The notes: generated from the letters alone by a model not told the origin. 6,202 bases of DNA from an uncultured Actinomycetes bacterium (GCA_903847495.1 CAINDT010000232.1:1-6202); one strand, 5' to 3'; counted from the first letter of the stretch, positions 1 through 5,563 are shown. Numbers and translations are program-made.

Positions 1-84
1 ATGTCCACCTCGACCGGCATCTGCACTGCCGCGGACGCCGCCAAGCGCGGCGTCGGTGGCGAAGTGCTGTGCTTCATCTGGTAA
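1..84 (+). CDS. rpsH: 30S ribosomal protein S8, C-terminal end (partial)
   Basis: This is the last 27 codons and TAA stop of a gene that begins left of the window. The reading frame from base 1 gives a peptide starting STSTGICTAADAAKRGVGGE (after one Met) and ending VLCFIW. That matches the S8 C-terminus: the conserved serine-threonine-serine turn followed by G-I-x-T, an alanine/basic helix, and the GGE-(V/I)-(L/I)-C end. S8 binds the central domain of 16S rRNA early in small-subunit assembly, and in E. coli it is the translational repressor of the spc operon. Its position directly before rplF is the standard spc order. The initial ATG at base 1 is an internal methionine codon, not a start, because the S8 family is about 130 residues long. 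Four bases separate this stop from the rplF start. Confidence 0.93.
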   Translation: MSTSTGICTAADAAKRGVGGEVLCFIW

Positions 85-88
85 CGCC

Positions 89-622
89 ATGAGTCGCATC
101 GGCCGCCGCATCATCACCGTCCCCGACGGAGTCACCATCGACGTCGCCCCCGGGCGCGTCACGGTCACCGGTCCCAAGGGCACCCTCGAGCAGAACATCT
201 CGCCCGACATGAAGGTCAATGTCAACGACGGCGAGATCACCATCGAGCGCCCCACCGATCGCCCGAACCATCGTGCGCTCCACGGCCTCACCCGCAGCCT
301 CCTCGCCAACATGGTCGAGGGTGTCTCGAACGGGTACGTCAAGGAGCTCGAGATCCAGGGCGTCGGCTACCGCTGTGCCGCCCAGGGCAAGAACCTGGAG
401 CTCGCGCTCGGCTACTCCCACCCGGTCAAGTACGACGCGCCGGAGGGCATCGAGTTCGAGGTCCCGCAGCCCACGCAGATCATCATCCGCGGCATCGACA
501 AGCAGCGCGTCGGCCAGGTCGCGAGCGAGATCCGCAAGCTGCGTCCGCCGGAGCCGTACAAGGGCAAGGGCATTCGCTACGCGGGCGAGCATGTCGCCCG
601 GAAGGTCGGTAAGCGCGCATGA
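89..622 (+). CDS. rplF: 50S ribosomal protein L6
   Basis: Encodes 177 residues, the usual length for bacterial L6, which binds 23S rRNA near the sarcin-ricin loop and helps form the factor-binding region of the large subunit. The N-terminus MSRIGRR and the following V-P-x-G-V strand are typical. The C-terminal L6 signature PEPYKGKGIRY lies at residues 154-164, followed by a basic tail ending RKVGKRA. The two tandem L6 domains fall at roughly residues 10-80 and 85-165. I chose the ATG at 89 because translation from it begins with the canonical MSRIG; an in-frame GTG at 56 would add 11 non-family residues and overlap rpsH. No clear Shine-Dalgarno sequence precedes the ATG, so translation probably relies on ribosomes finishing rpsH four bases upstream. 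The stop overlaps the rplR start (ATGA). Confidence 0.97.
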   Translation: MSRIGRRIITVPDGVTIDVAPGRVTVTGPKGTLEQNISPDMKVNVNDGEITIERPTDRPNHRALHGLTRSLLANMVEGVSNGYVKELEIQGVGYRCAAQGKNLELALGYSHPVKYDAPEGIEFEVPQPTQIIIRGIDKQRVGQVASEIRKLRPPEPYKGKGIRYAGEHVARKVGKRA

Positions 623-966
623 GCAAGCTCACTCCCAAGGAAGCTCGCGATCGTCGTCATCGGCGCGTTCGCGGCAAGATCACCGGTACTGCCGAGCGTC
701 CGCGCCTGGCCGTGTTCCGCTCGAACTCGGACGTGTACGTCCAGGTCATCGACGACGTCAAGGGTCACACCCTGGCGGCGGCCGACTCGCGCGCCGTCAA
801 GGACGGCGACAAGTCGGCCAAGGCCAAGGCCACGGGCGTCCTCATCGCCGAGCGCGCCAAGGCCGCCGGTGTCAGCAATGTCGTGTTCGACCGTGGTGGA
901 TACCTCTACCACGGCCGTGTCAAGGCGCTCGCCGAAGGCGCGCGCGAGGGAGGTCTGCAGTTCTGA
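619..966 (+). CDS. rplR: 50S ribosomal protein L18
   Basis: Encodes 115 residues, close to the usual bacterial L18 length. L18 binds 5S rRNA together with L5 and anchors it in the central protuberance of the large subunit. The N-terminal 25 residues are very basic, as expected for the disordered RNA-binding tail. The family motif RPRLAVFRSN is at 27-36, and the C-terminal block beginning FDRGGYLYHGRVKAL at 90-104 and continuing to EGAREGGL is diagnostic. The ATG overlaps the rplF stop by four bases (ATGA), so translation is probably coupled; a GGAAGG sequence sits upstream at a rather long distance. Its own stop shares one base with the rpsE start (TGATG). Nothing is unusual in length or composition. 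Confidence 0.97.
   Translation: MSKLTPKEARDRRHRRVRGKITGTAERPRLAVFRSNSDVYVQVIDDVKGHTLAAADSRAVKDGDKSAKAKATGVLIAERAKAAGVSNVVFDRGGYLYHGRVKALAEGAREGGLQF
948..954 (+). promoter_or_regulatory. Ribosome-binding site for rpsE
   Basis: GGGAGGT lies inside the last codons of rplR and is complementary to the 16S rRNA 3' end. The GGAGG core ends 12 bases before the ATG at 966, slightly longer than ideal. It supports that ATG over any start further upstream in the same open frame. Confidence 0.6.
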
Positions 967-1544
967 TGGCTAGCCGCGTAGGTACGGACGCCCAGGGCCG
1001 CGAGCTCCACGAGCGCGTTGTCGAGATCAACCGCGTCGCGAAGGTCGTCAAGGGCGGCCGTCGCTTCAGCTTCACCGCGCTGGTCGTGGTGGGTGACGAG
1101 ATCGAGCAGGTCGGTGTCGGCTACGGCAAGGCCAACGAGGTCCCCGTCGCGATCCAGAAGGCGATTGAGGACGCGAAGAAGAACCTCTTCACGGTCCCGC
1201 GTCACCACACCACGATCACCCACGAGATCACCGGCGTCTACGGCGCCGGCAAGGTGCTCCTCAAGCCCGCCTCGCAGGGTACCGGCGTCATTGCCGGCGC
1301 CGGCGTCCGCGCGGTGCTCGAGCTCGCCGGTCTCAAGGACGTGCTGGCGAAGTCGCTCGGCACGTCGAACCCGATCAATCTCTGCCGTGCCGCCGAGGTC
1401 GCCCTGCGCAGCCTCCGCCGCCCGGAGGATGTCGCGGCGCTCCGCGGCAAGCAGGTCCACGAGATCCTGCCCCAGGGCGGGAGCCGCAAGAAGACCGCCG
1501 ACGCGGCAGCCGCCGAGGCAGCCGCTGCGGAGGTGACCGCATGA
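966..1544 (+). CDS. rpsE: 30S ribosomal protein S5
   Basis: Encodes 192 residues of S5, which sits on the back of the small subunit, contacts S4 and S8, and contributes to decoding accuracy and mRNA unwinding at the entry channel. The N-terminal double-stranded-RNA-binding fold spans about 14-77 and includes GGRRFSFTALVVVGD at 30-44 and GKANEVPVAIQKA around 54-66. The C-terminal domain has PASQGTGVIAGAGVRAVLEL at 101-120 and a SLGTSNPIN turn at 130-138. Residues 178-192 form an Ala/Glu-rich tail that is probably disordered. The reading frame stays open far upstream inside rplF and rplR, but that is a high-GC artefact; the ATG at 966 is chosen because the family N-terminus follows it and a GGGAGGT ribosome-binding site precedes it. 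It overlaps rplR by one base and rpmD by four. Confidence 0.97.
   Translation: MASRVGTDAQGRELHERVVEINRVAKVVKGGRRFSFTALVVVGDEIEQVGVGYGKANEVPVAIQKAIEDAKKNLFTVPRHHTTITHEITGVYGAGKVLLKPASQGTGVIAGAGVRAVLELAGLKDVLAKSLGTSNPINLCRAAEVALRSLRRPEDVAALRGKQVHEILPQGGSRKKTADAAAAEAAAAEVTA
1529..1536 (+). promoter_or_regulatory. Ribosome-binding site for rpmD
   Basis: GGAGGTGA is an eight-base perfect complement to the 16S rRNA 3' end, with the GGAGG core ending seven bases before the ATG at 1541. It lies within the codons for the Ala/Glu tail of S5, so those codons do double duty. It is the strongest ribosome-binding site in the window. Confidence 0.75.
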
Positions 1545-1726
1545 GCGTGAAGGTCACCCAGGTGAAGTCGTCGATCGGCGTCCAGAAGGAGCATCGCGGC
1601 ACGCTGCGCGCGCTCGGTCTGCGTCGCATCGGCCACTCGCGTGTCCACCAGGACTCGCCGAGCCTGCAGGGCATGCTGCATCAGGTCGGCTACCTCCTGA
1701 AGATCGAGGAGGTCGACGCCAAATGA
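1541..1726 (+). CDS. rpmD: 50S ribosomal protein L30
   Basis: Encodes 61 residues, the normal size for the short bacterial L30, a peripheral large-subunit protein that binds 23S rRNA. The sequence starts MSVKVTQVKSSIG, then TLRALGLRRIG at 21-31 with the SRVHQDSPSLQGML block after it, matching the family pattern T-L-R-x-L-G-L-R-R-I followed by (S/H)-x-V-x-x-D-(T/S)-P. The C-terminal strand reads YLLKIEEV. Many L30 proteins have an R-H-L sequence in that strand where this one has G-Y-L, a mild lineage-type difference. The ATG overlaps the rpsE stop by four bases and is preceded by a strong ribosome-binding site; the stop overlaps the rplO start in the same way. Presence of rpmD between rpsE and rplO is the standard spc order; some bacterial lineages lack this gene. 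Confidence 0.95.
   Translation: MSVKVTQVKSSIGVQKEHRGTLRALGLRRIGHSRVHQDSPSLQGMLHQVGYLLKIEEVDAK
1706..1713 (+). promoter_or_regulatory. Ribosome-binding site for rplO
   Basis: GAGGAGGT lies in the last codons of rpmD, with the GGAGG core ending ten bases before the ATG at 1723. It allows rplO to recruit ribosomes independently as well as through the ATGA overlap with rpmD. Confidence 0.65.
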
Positions 1727-2232
1727 GCGAGCCCATCACCCTCAGCAACCTGAAGCCCGCGCCGGGCGCCCAGAAGTCGCGCAAGCGCGTGGGCCGCGGC
1801 AACGGCAGCGGCAATGGCAAGACGGCTGGTCGCGGCAACAAGGGTCAGAAGTCGCGCTCGGGTAGCCACAACATGCGCCCCGGCTTCGAGGGCGGTCAGA
1901 TGCCGCTCTACATGCGCACCGGCAAGCTCCGCGGTCCGCACATGAAGAAGTCGATGCCGATGGGCCCGTTCCGCACGCAGACGGAGATCGTCAACGTCGG
2001 CTCGGTGGGCGAGAAGTTCGCCGCCGGCACCGTCGTGACGCCCGAGCTGCTCGTGCAGTCCGGTCTCCTCAGCCGCGTCAAGCATCCGGTCAAGATCCTG
2101 GGCGAGGGCGACCTCGGCCATGCGCTCACGATTCACGCGCACGCCTTCTCGGCTTCGGCCAAGGCGAAGATCGAGGCCGCTGGCGGGACCGTCGTGCTGA
2201 TCGAGCGCGCCGCGTCGGCCGAGTCCGAGTAG
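1723..2232 (+). CDS. rplO: 50S ribosomal protein L15
   Basis: Encodes 169 residues of L15, a late-assembling large-subunit protein whose long extended N-terminus threads into 23S rRNA. That basic, glycine-rich extension is visible at about 18-60, with KRVGRGNGSGNGKTAGRGNK at 21-40, then GFEGGQMPLYMR at 54-65. The globular C-terminal domain carries the L15 signature around 124-155, including KILGEGDLG at 124-132, a hydrophobic-histidine strand, and the helix ending EAAGG. The stretch GPHMKKSMPMGPF at 71-83 is less common than the equivalent loop in better known L15 proteins and looks lineage-specific. The ATG overlaps the rpmD stop by four bases, with a GAGGAGGT site upstream. The TAG stop is followed by an 18-base gap before secY, the first break in the overlapping chain. 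Confidence 0.96.
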   Translation: MSEPITLSNLKPAPGAQKSRKRVGRGNGSGNGKTAGRGNKGQKSRSGSHNMRPGFEGGQMPLYMRTGKLRGPHMKKSMPMGPFRTQTEIVNVGSVGEKFAAGTVVTPELLVQSGLLSRVKHPVKILGEGDLGHALTIHAHAFSASAKAKIEAAGGTVVLIERAASAESE

Positions 2233-2238
2233 GACCGG

Positions 2239-2244
2239 TAGGCT
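2239..2244 (+). promoter_or_regulatory. Possible internal -10 element before secY
   Basis: In the 18-base gap between rplO and secY, TAGGCT fits the actinobacterial -10 pattern TANNNT. It ends six bases before the GTG at 2251, so a transcript started from it could begin at or next to the start codon and be leaderless. I see no good -35 hexamer at the expected distance in the rplO 3' end. The same bases overlap GGTAGG (2237-2242), which could instead act as a ribosome-binding site eight bases before the GTG. The two readings cannot be separated from sequence alone. Confidence 0.25.
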
Positions 2245-2250
2245 AGGAAC

Positions 2251-3525
2251 GTGCTCGCCGCAGTCGCCAACGCCCTCCGCGTCCCGGAGCTCCGCAATCG
2301 CATCCTGTTCACGGCTGCGATGCTGCTGCTGTACCGCGCGGGCTCGTGGCTGCCGACGCCCGGCGTCAACACCGCGGAGATCCAGAATCTCTTCAGCGGC
2401 GGTGCGGGTTCGACGATCCTCGGCTACCTGAATCTGTTCTCGGGTCAGGCGCTGCAGAACCTGTCGTTCTTCGCGCTCGGGATCATGCCGTACATCACGG
2501 CGTCGATCATCATGCAGCTGATGACGGTGGTGCTGCCGAAGCTCGAGGCGCTCCAGAAGGAGGGCGAGGCGGGGCAGAAGAAGATCACGCAGTACACGCG
2601 CTACCTCACGGTGATCCTCGCGCTGCTGCAGTCGATCGGCTACGTGTTCCTGTTCAAGAACGGCTCGGTGCTCGGCGGGACGAACTCGCTCACCAGCCTG
2701 ACGCCACGCTCGTTCATCCTGATCGTCGTCACGCTCACGGCGGGCACGACGGTCCTCATGTGGATCGGCGAGCTGATCACCCAGCGCGGCATCGGCAACG
2801 GCCAGTCCCTGCTGATCTTCGCGTCGATCCTCGTCTCCCTGCCGGTGGGCGTCAGCGCCTGGGCCAACTCCGGCACGTTCCAGCGCCTCAGCCTGCCGAT
2901 CATCGTGCTGGCGGTGATCGTCGCCGTCGTGTACGTGAACGAGGGGCAGCGCCGCATCCCGATCCAATACGCGAAACGCATGGTCGGGCGGCGGATGACC
3001 ACCGGCGGCTCAACCTACATGCCATTGCGCGTCAACATGGCCGGCGTGATCCCGGTGATCTTCGCCGTCGCCGTGCTGTTCCTGCCGCCGACGATCGGCC
3101 AGCTCGTGCCGGCGCTTAACTTCCTTGCGGACTGGTTCGCACCGACCTCGTGGGCATCGCTGATCCTCGAGTTCGGCCTGATCGTGATGTTCTCGTTCTT
3201 CTACACCGCGGTGCAGTTCAATCCGACGGAGCAGGCCGAGAACCTCAAGAAGAACGGCGGGTTCATCCCCGGCGTCCGTCCTGGCCGACCGACCGCCCAG
3301 TACCTTGATCGCGTCATGACGCGCCTGACGCTGCCCGGCGCCCTCTTCCTCGGCACGATCGCGATCGCGCCGACGATCTTCATCAAGTACGGCGGCTTCT
3401 CGCAGGCCGTCGCGCAGGCTCTCGGCGGCACGTCGATTCTGATCGTCGTGGGCGTCGCGCTCGACACCATGCGCCAGATGGAATCGCAGGTGATGATGCG
3501 GCACTACGAGGGCTTCCTGAAGTAG
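2251..3525 (+). CDS. secY: Protein translocase subunit SecY
   Basis: Encodes 424 residues of the central channel of the SecYEG translocon in the cytoplasmic membrane, through which proteins are exported by SecA or inserted co-translationally. About ten hydrophobic segments are visible. The first family signature covers about 74-96, including ALGIMPYITASIIMQL; I78 and I82 align with pore-ring isoleucines of E. coli SecY. The second signature covers about 163-193, with GTTVLMWIGELI and RGIGNGQSLLIFASI. The basic cytoplasmic loop YAKRMVGRR at 240-248 is the ribosome-docking loop. PGVRPG at 340-345 supplies the conserved C5-loop arginine (R343) needed for SecA-driven export. GTG at 2251 is the first usable start after an in-frame TAG at 2239-2241, and the product begins with the usual LRVPELR-type amphipathic helix. 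The stop shares one base with the adk start (TAGTG). Placement after rplO is canonical. Confidence 0.98.
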   Translation: MLAAVANALRVPELRNRILFTAAMLLLYRAGSWLPTPGVNTAEIQNLFSGGAGSTILGYLNLFSGQALQNLSFFALGIMPYITASIIMQLMTVVLPKLEALQKEGEAGQKKITQYTRYLTVILALLQSIGYVFLFKNGSVLGGTNSLTSLTPRSFILIVVTLTAGTTVLMWIGELITQRGIGNGQSLLIFASILVSLPVGVSAWANSGTFQRLSLPIIVLAVIVAVVYVNEGQRRIPIQYAKRMVGRRMTTGGSTYMPLRVNMAGVIPVIFAVAVLFLPPTIGQLVPALNFLADWFAPTSWASLILEFGLIVMFSFFYTAVQFNPTEQAENLKKNGGFIPGVRPGRPTAQYLDRVMTRLTLPGALFLGTIAIAPTIFIKYGGFSQAVAQALGGTSILIVVGVALDTMRQMESQVMMRHYEGFLK

Positions 3526-4178
3526 TGCCCGGCGCGTACCTCATCTTCGGCCCGCCCGGAGCCGGGAAGGGGACCCAGGCGCCGCGACTCGCAGAGCGCC
3601 TCGCCATCCCGCACATCTCGACGGGCGACATCCTGCGCGCCAACGTCAAGGGCGGCACGCCGCTCGGCGTCGAGGCCAAGGGCTACATGGACGCCGGCGA
3701 CCTCGTCCCCGACGAGCTCGTCGTGCGGATGCTCGGCGATCGCCTGGCCGAGCCCGACGCCGTGACCGGGTTCCTGCTCGACGGCTTCCCGCGCAACGTC
3801 GCCCAGGCCGACGCGCTCGACGCGATGCTCGCGGAGCGGGGGAGCCCGCTCGACTGCGTGCTCGTGCTCGACGTCTCCGAGGAGGAGGTCGTCAAGCGCA
3901 TCTCCGGACGTCTGACGGCGCAGAACGGCCGCGTGTACCACGAGCTCTACGACCCGCCGCAGACGCCCGGCGTCGACGACGAGGAGGGCCTGCCGCTGAT
4001 CCGGCGCCCGGACGACGAGCCCGACGTGGTGCGCAATCGCTATCGCAACGTGTATCTGGCGCAGACGCTGCCGGTGCGCGAGCACTACAGCCGGGCCGGC
4101 GTGCGCGAGGTCGAGATCGACGGCATCGGCACGACGGACGAGGTCGCCGCACGGATCGACGCGGCGCTGCCCGCGTGA
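3525..4178 (+). CDS. adk: Adenylate kinase, long-LID form without zinc cysteines
   Basis: Encodes 217 residues of cytoplasmic adenylate kinase, which interconverts ATP + AMP and 2 ADP. The P-loop GPPGAGKGT is at 9-17, the AMP-binding region with STGDILR at 32-38, and the family signature FLLDGFPRNVAQA at 83-95. The long LID domain spans about 128-165, from SGRLTAQNGRVYH through YDPPQTPG to RRPDDE, followed by the conserved arginines near 170-174. Gram-positive enzymes commonly hold a zinc ion in the LID with two CxxC-type pairs; here the positions are Ala/Asn and Asp/Glu, and the loop before GRVYH is one residue shorter. The LID is therefore zinc-free, probably stabilised by hydrogen bonds as in E. 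coli. The GTG overlaps the secY stop by one base and the family N-terminus follows at once. No strong ribosome-binding site is seen beyond GAGGG in the end of secY. Confidence 0.97.
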   Translation: MPGAYLIFGPPGAGKGTQAPRLAERLAIPHISTGDILRANVKGGTPLGVEAKGYMDAGDLVPDELVVRMLGDRLAEPDAVTGFLLDGFPRNVAQADALDAMLAERGSPLDCVLVLDVSEEEVVKRISGRLTAQNGRVYHELYDPPQTPGVDDEEGLPLIRRPDDEPDVVRNRYRNVYLAQTLPVREHYSRAGVREVEIDGIGTTDEVAARIDAALPA

Positions 4179-4954
4179 TCCACCGGAAGTCCGCTCGCGA
4201 CCTCGACCGCATGGCCGCGGCGGGGACGATCGTCGCCGAGACGCTGGCGCTGCTTGCGGAGTCCGCCCGGCCGGGCATGTCGACGCTCGATCTCGATCAG
4301 ATCGCCGAGGGGCACATCCGCGCCTCCGGCGGTGTCCCGACGTTCAAGGGCTACCGCGGGTTCCCCGGCTCGATCTGCGCCTCACCGAACACGATGATCG
4401 TGCACGGCATTCCGAGTGACGAGGTGGTGCTCGCCGACGGCGACATCCTCTCGATCGACGTCGGCGTCACCCGCCAGGGCTTCGTCGGCGACTCCGCCGT
4501 CACCATCGCGATCGGCGACGTGCCGGAGCGCACCAAGCAGCTGCTGCGCACCTGTCAGGCGTCGCTGCACGCGGCCGTCGAGGCCTGCCAGGTCGGCGGA
4601 CGGCTCGGCGATATCGGTGCGGCGGTGCAGGGCGTGGTGGAGGCCAACGGCTTCGCGGTGGTACGCGACCTCGTCGGCCACGGCGTCGGACGCTCCATGC
4701 ACGAGGATCCGCAGGTCAAGAACTACGGCCAGGCCGGCACGGGCGCGGAACTCAAGGCTGGCATGACGCTGGCGATCGAGCCGATGATCACCGACGGGTC
4801 GTACGAGATCCACATCGACGACGACGGCTGGTCGATCTTCACGGTCGATGACTCCCTTGCCGCCCACTTCGAGCACACCGTCGCCATCACGGAGGAGGGG
4901 CCCCGCGTCCTGACCCTCGTGCACGGCGATTCCATCGTCAACCAGCCGATCTGA
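4175..4954 (+). CDS. map: Type I methionine aminopeptidase
   Basis: Encodes 259 residues of the cytoplasmic metalloenzyme that removes initiator methionine from nascent proteins when the second residue is small. It is the short bacterial form, with no N-terminal zinc-finger extension. All five metal ligands can be placed: D95 in LSIDVGV, D106 in FVGDSAV, H169 in GHGVGRSMHEDPQV, E202 in LAIEPM and E233 in HFEHTVAIT. The catalytic histidines H77 (IVHGIP) and H176 (MHEDP) are also present, so the enzyme should be active. The start is the GTG that overlaps the adk stop (GTGA); translation from it gives the usual MIxxKSxxDLxxM N-terminus. The adk-map pair directly after secY is the common Gram-positive arrangement. 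No infA follows; instead there is a 112-base non-coding stretch. Confidence 0.98.
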   Translation: MIHRKSARDLDRMAAAGTIVAETLALLAESARPGMSTLDLDQIAEGHIRASGGVPTFKGYRGFPGSICASPNTMIVHGIPSDEVVLADGDILSIDVGVTRQGFVGDSAVTIAIGDVPERTKQLLRTCQASLHAAVEACQVGGRLGDIGAAVQGVVEANGFAVVRDLVGHGVGRSMHEDPQVKNYGQAGTGAELKAGMTLAIEPMITDGSYEIHIDDDGWSIFTVDDSLAAHFEHTVAITEEGPRVLTLVHGDSIVNQPI

Positions 4955-4983
4955 TGGGTATGACGCACCTTTCCGAAACGCTC

Positions 4984-4992
4984 TGCTACGGT
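4984..4992 (+). promoter_or_regulatory. Candidate extended -10 promoter for rpmJ-rpsM-rpsK-rpsD
   Basis: TGCTACGGT reads as TGN followed by TANNNT, an extended -10 element, in the gap after map. A partial -35 match, ATGACG at 4960-4965, has the TGAC core but lies 21 bases upstream, longer than the preferred 17-18, so the extended -10 would have to carry recognition. Transcription would start near 4998-5000 and give a leader of about 67-69 bases before rpmJ. The gap being the longest in the window and at the spc/alpha junction makes a promoter here plausible. Confidence 0.4.
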
Positions 4993-5001
4993 GCCCCTCC
5001 G

Positions 5002-5013
5002 CGCACCGGTGCG
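5002..5013 (+). repeat. Perfect 12-base palindrome in the rpmJ leader
   Basis: CGCACCGGTGCG is its own reverse complement and sits 10 bases downstream of the candidate -10 element. Its right half (GTGCG, 5009-5013) can alternatively pair with CGCAC at 5032-5036, enclosing a small GCC/GGC stem (5014-5016 with 5021-5023, loop ATTC). As DNA it could be an operator for a dimeric regulator; as RNA the alternative stem could form a leader hairpin. No U-tract follows, so it is not an intrinsic terminator. Function is unknown and short palindromes can arise by chance in GC-rich DNA. Confidence 0.45.
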
Positions 5014-5066
5014 GCCATTCGGCCTGCCCTGCGCACAGTCCCGTCCGATTCACACCCGAGGGTTTC

Positions 5067-5180
5067 ATGAAGGTCCGACCGAGCGTCAAGCCGATGTGCG
5101 ACAAGTGCCGAGTGATCAAGCGCTCCGGCATTGTCCATGTGATCTGCGTGAACCCCCGTCACAAGCAGCGTCAGGGGTAG
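5067..5180 (+). CDS. rpmJ: 50S ribosomal protein L36, zinc-binding form
   Basis: Encodes 37 residues: MKVRPSVKPMCDKCRVIKRS followed by GIVHVICVNPRHKQRQG. This is the exact size and layout of the short L36 that binds 23S rRNA near the base of the large subunit. The zinc ligands C11, C14, C27 and H32 are all present (CxxC-x12-C-x4-H), so this is the zinc-containing type rather than the zinc-free paralogue made under zinc limitation in some bacteria. The ATG at 5067 is the only sensible start, with GAGGG at 5058-5062 four bases upstream, a rather tight spacing. It is the first gene after the 112-base gap and so may head the alpha-block transcript. Three bases separate its TAG from the rpsM start. 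Confidence 0.97.
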   Translation: MKVRPSVKPMCDKCRVIKRSGIVHVICVNPRHKQRQG

Positions 5181-5183
5181 TCA

Positions 5184-5555
5184 GTGGCACGCATCGCCGG
5201 AGTCAACATCCCTCGGGAGAAGCGCGTCGAGATCGGTCTGACGTACATCTACGGGATCGGTCGCTCGACCGCCCAGAGCATCTGCAAGGAGCTCGGGATC
5301 GAGTCGCACCAGAAGGTGCGCGATCTGACGGACGAGGAAGTTGCGCGCCTGCGCGCCTACATCGACGCCAACGTCCAGGTCGAAGGCGACCTGCGCCGTG
5401 AGCGCTCGGCAAACATCAAGCGTCTGATGGAGATCGGCTGCTATCGCGGCATCCGCCATCGCCGTGGCCTCCCGGTCCGCGGTCAGCGCACGAAGACCAA
5501 TGCTCGCACCCGCAAGGGTCCGAAGAAGACCGTCTCGCGCGGCCGCAAGGGTTAA
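5184..5555 (+). CDS. rpsM: 30S ribosomal protein S13
   Basis: Encodes 123 residues of S13, which lies in the head of the small subunit, bridges to the large subunit and touches P-site tRNA through its C-terminal tail. The N-terminus MARIAGVNIPREKRVEIGLT is canonical. YIYGIGRSTA at 21-30 is the helix-hairpin-helix-like element, and the family signature RGLPVRGQRTKTNAR is at 94-108. The last 25 residues are strongly basic (KGPKKTVSRGRKG), as expected for the tRNA-contacting tail. The GTG at 5184 is supported by the canonical MARIAG start and by AGGGG at 5173-5177, six bases upstream in the end of rpmJ. A 20-base gap holding a ribosome-binding site separates it from rpsK. Confidence 0.97.
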   Translation: MARIAGVNIPREKRVEIGLTYIYGIGRSTAQSICKELGIESHQKVRDLTDEEVARLRAYIDANVQVEGDLRRERSANIKRLMEIGCYRGIRHRRGLPVRGQRTKTNARTRKGPKKTVSRGRKG

Positions 5556-5563
5556 GGAAAGGA
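5554..5563 (+). promoter_or_regulatory. Ribosome-binding site for rpsK
   Basis: AAGGAAAGGA begins in the rpsM stop codon and contains two purine-rich AAGGA matches to the anti-Shine-Dalgarno sequence. The second ends 12 bases before the ATG at 5576. Because rpsM and rpsK do not overlap, this site probably lets rpsK be translated independently. Confidence 0.55.

Noticed and set aside
56..88. Earlier GTG start for rplF
   Set aside because: It would add MAKCCASSGNA, unlike any L6, and place the start inside rpsH. The ATG at 89 gives the canonical MSRIG start.
219..965. Open frame extending upstream from rpsE through rplF and rplR
   Set aside because: The extension is Ser/Arg/Ala-rich out-of-frame translation of rplF and rplR. 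The S5 family N-terminus begins at the ATG at 966, so this is not an N-terminal fusion.
1690..2967. Long open frame on the minus strand (425 codons) across rplO and secY
   Set aside because: Its predicted protein is low-complexity Arg/His/Asp/Glu/Ala typical of reading a GC-rich gene on the opposite strand, and it lies wholly opposite two certain conserved genes. No family motif or promoter supports it.
4990..5040. Intrinsic terminator after map
   Set aside because: GC-rich inverted repeats exist here but none is followed by a run of T, so a Rho-independent terminator is not supported.
4382..5131. 249-codon minus-strand open frame across map and the map-rpmJ gap
   Set aside because: Most of it mirrors map in the antisense direction with a biased Arg/Asp/His/Val composition. 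The part over the gap shows no recognisable domain and ends inside rpmJ.
4991..5401. 136-codon plus-strand open frame overlapping rpmJ and rpsM
   Set aside because: It is in a different frame from two unmistakable ribosomal genes and its Pro/Arg/Ser-rich product resembles nothing. It is also not a degraded infA.
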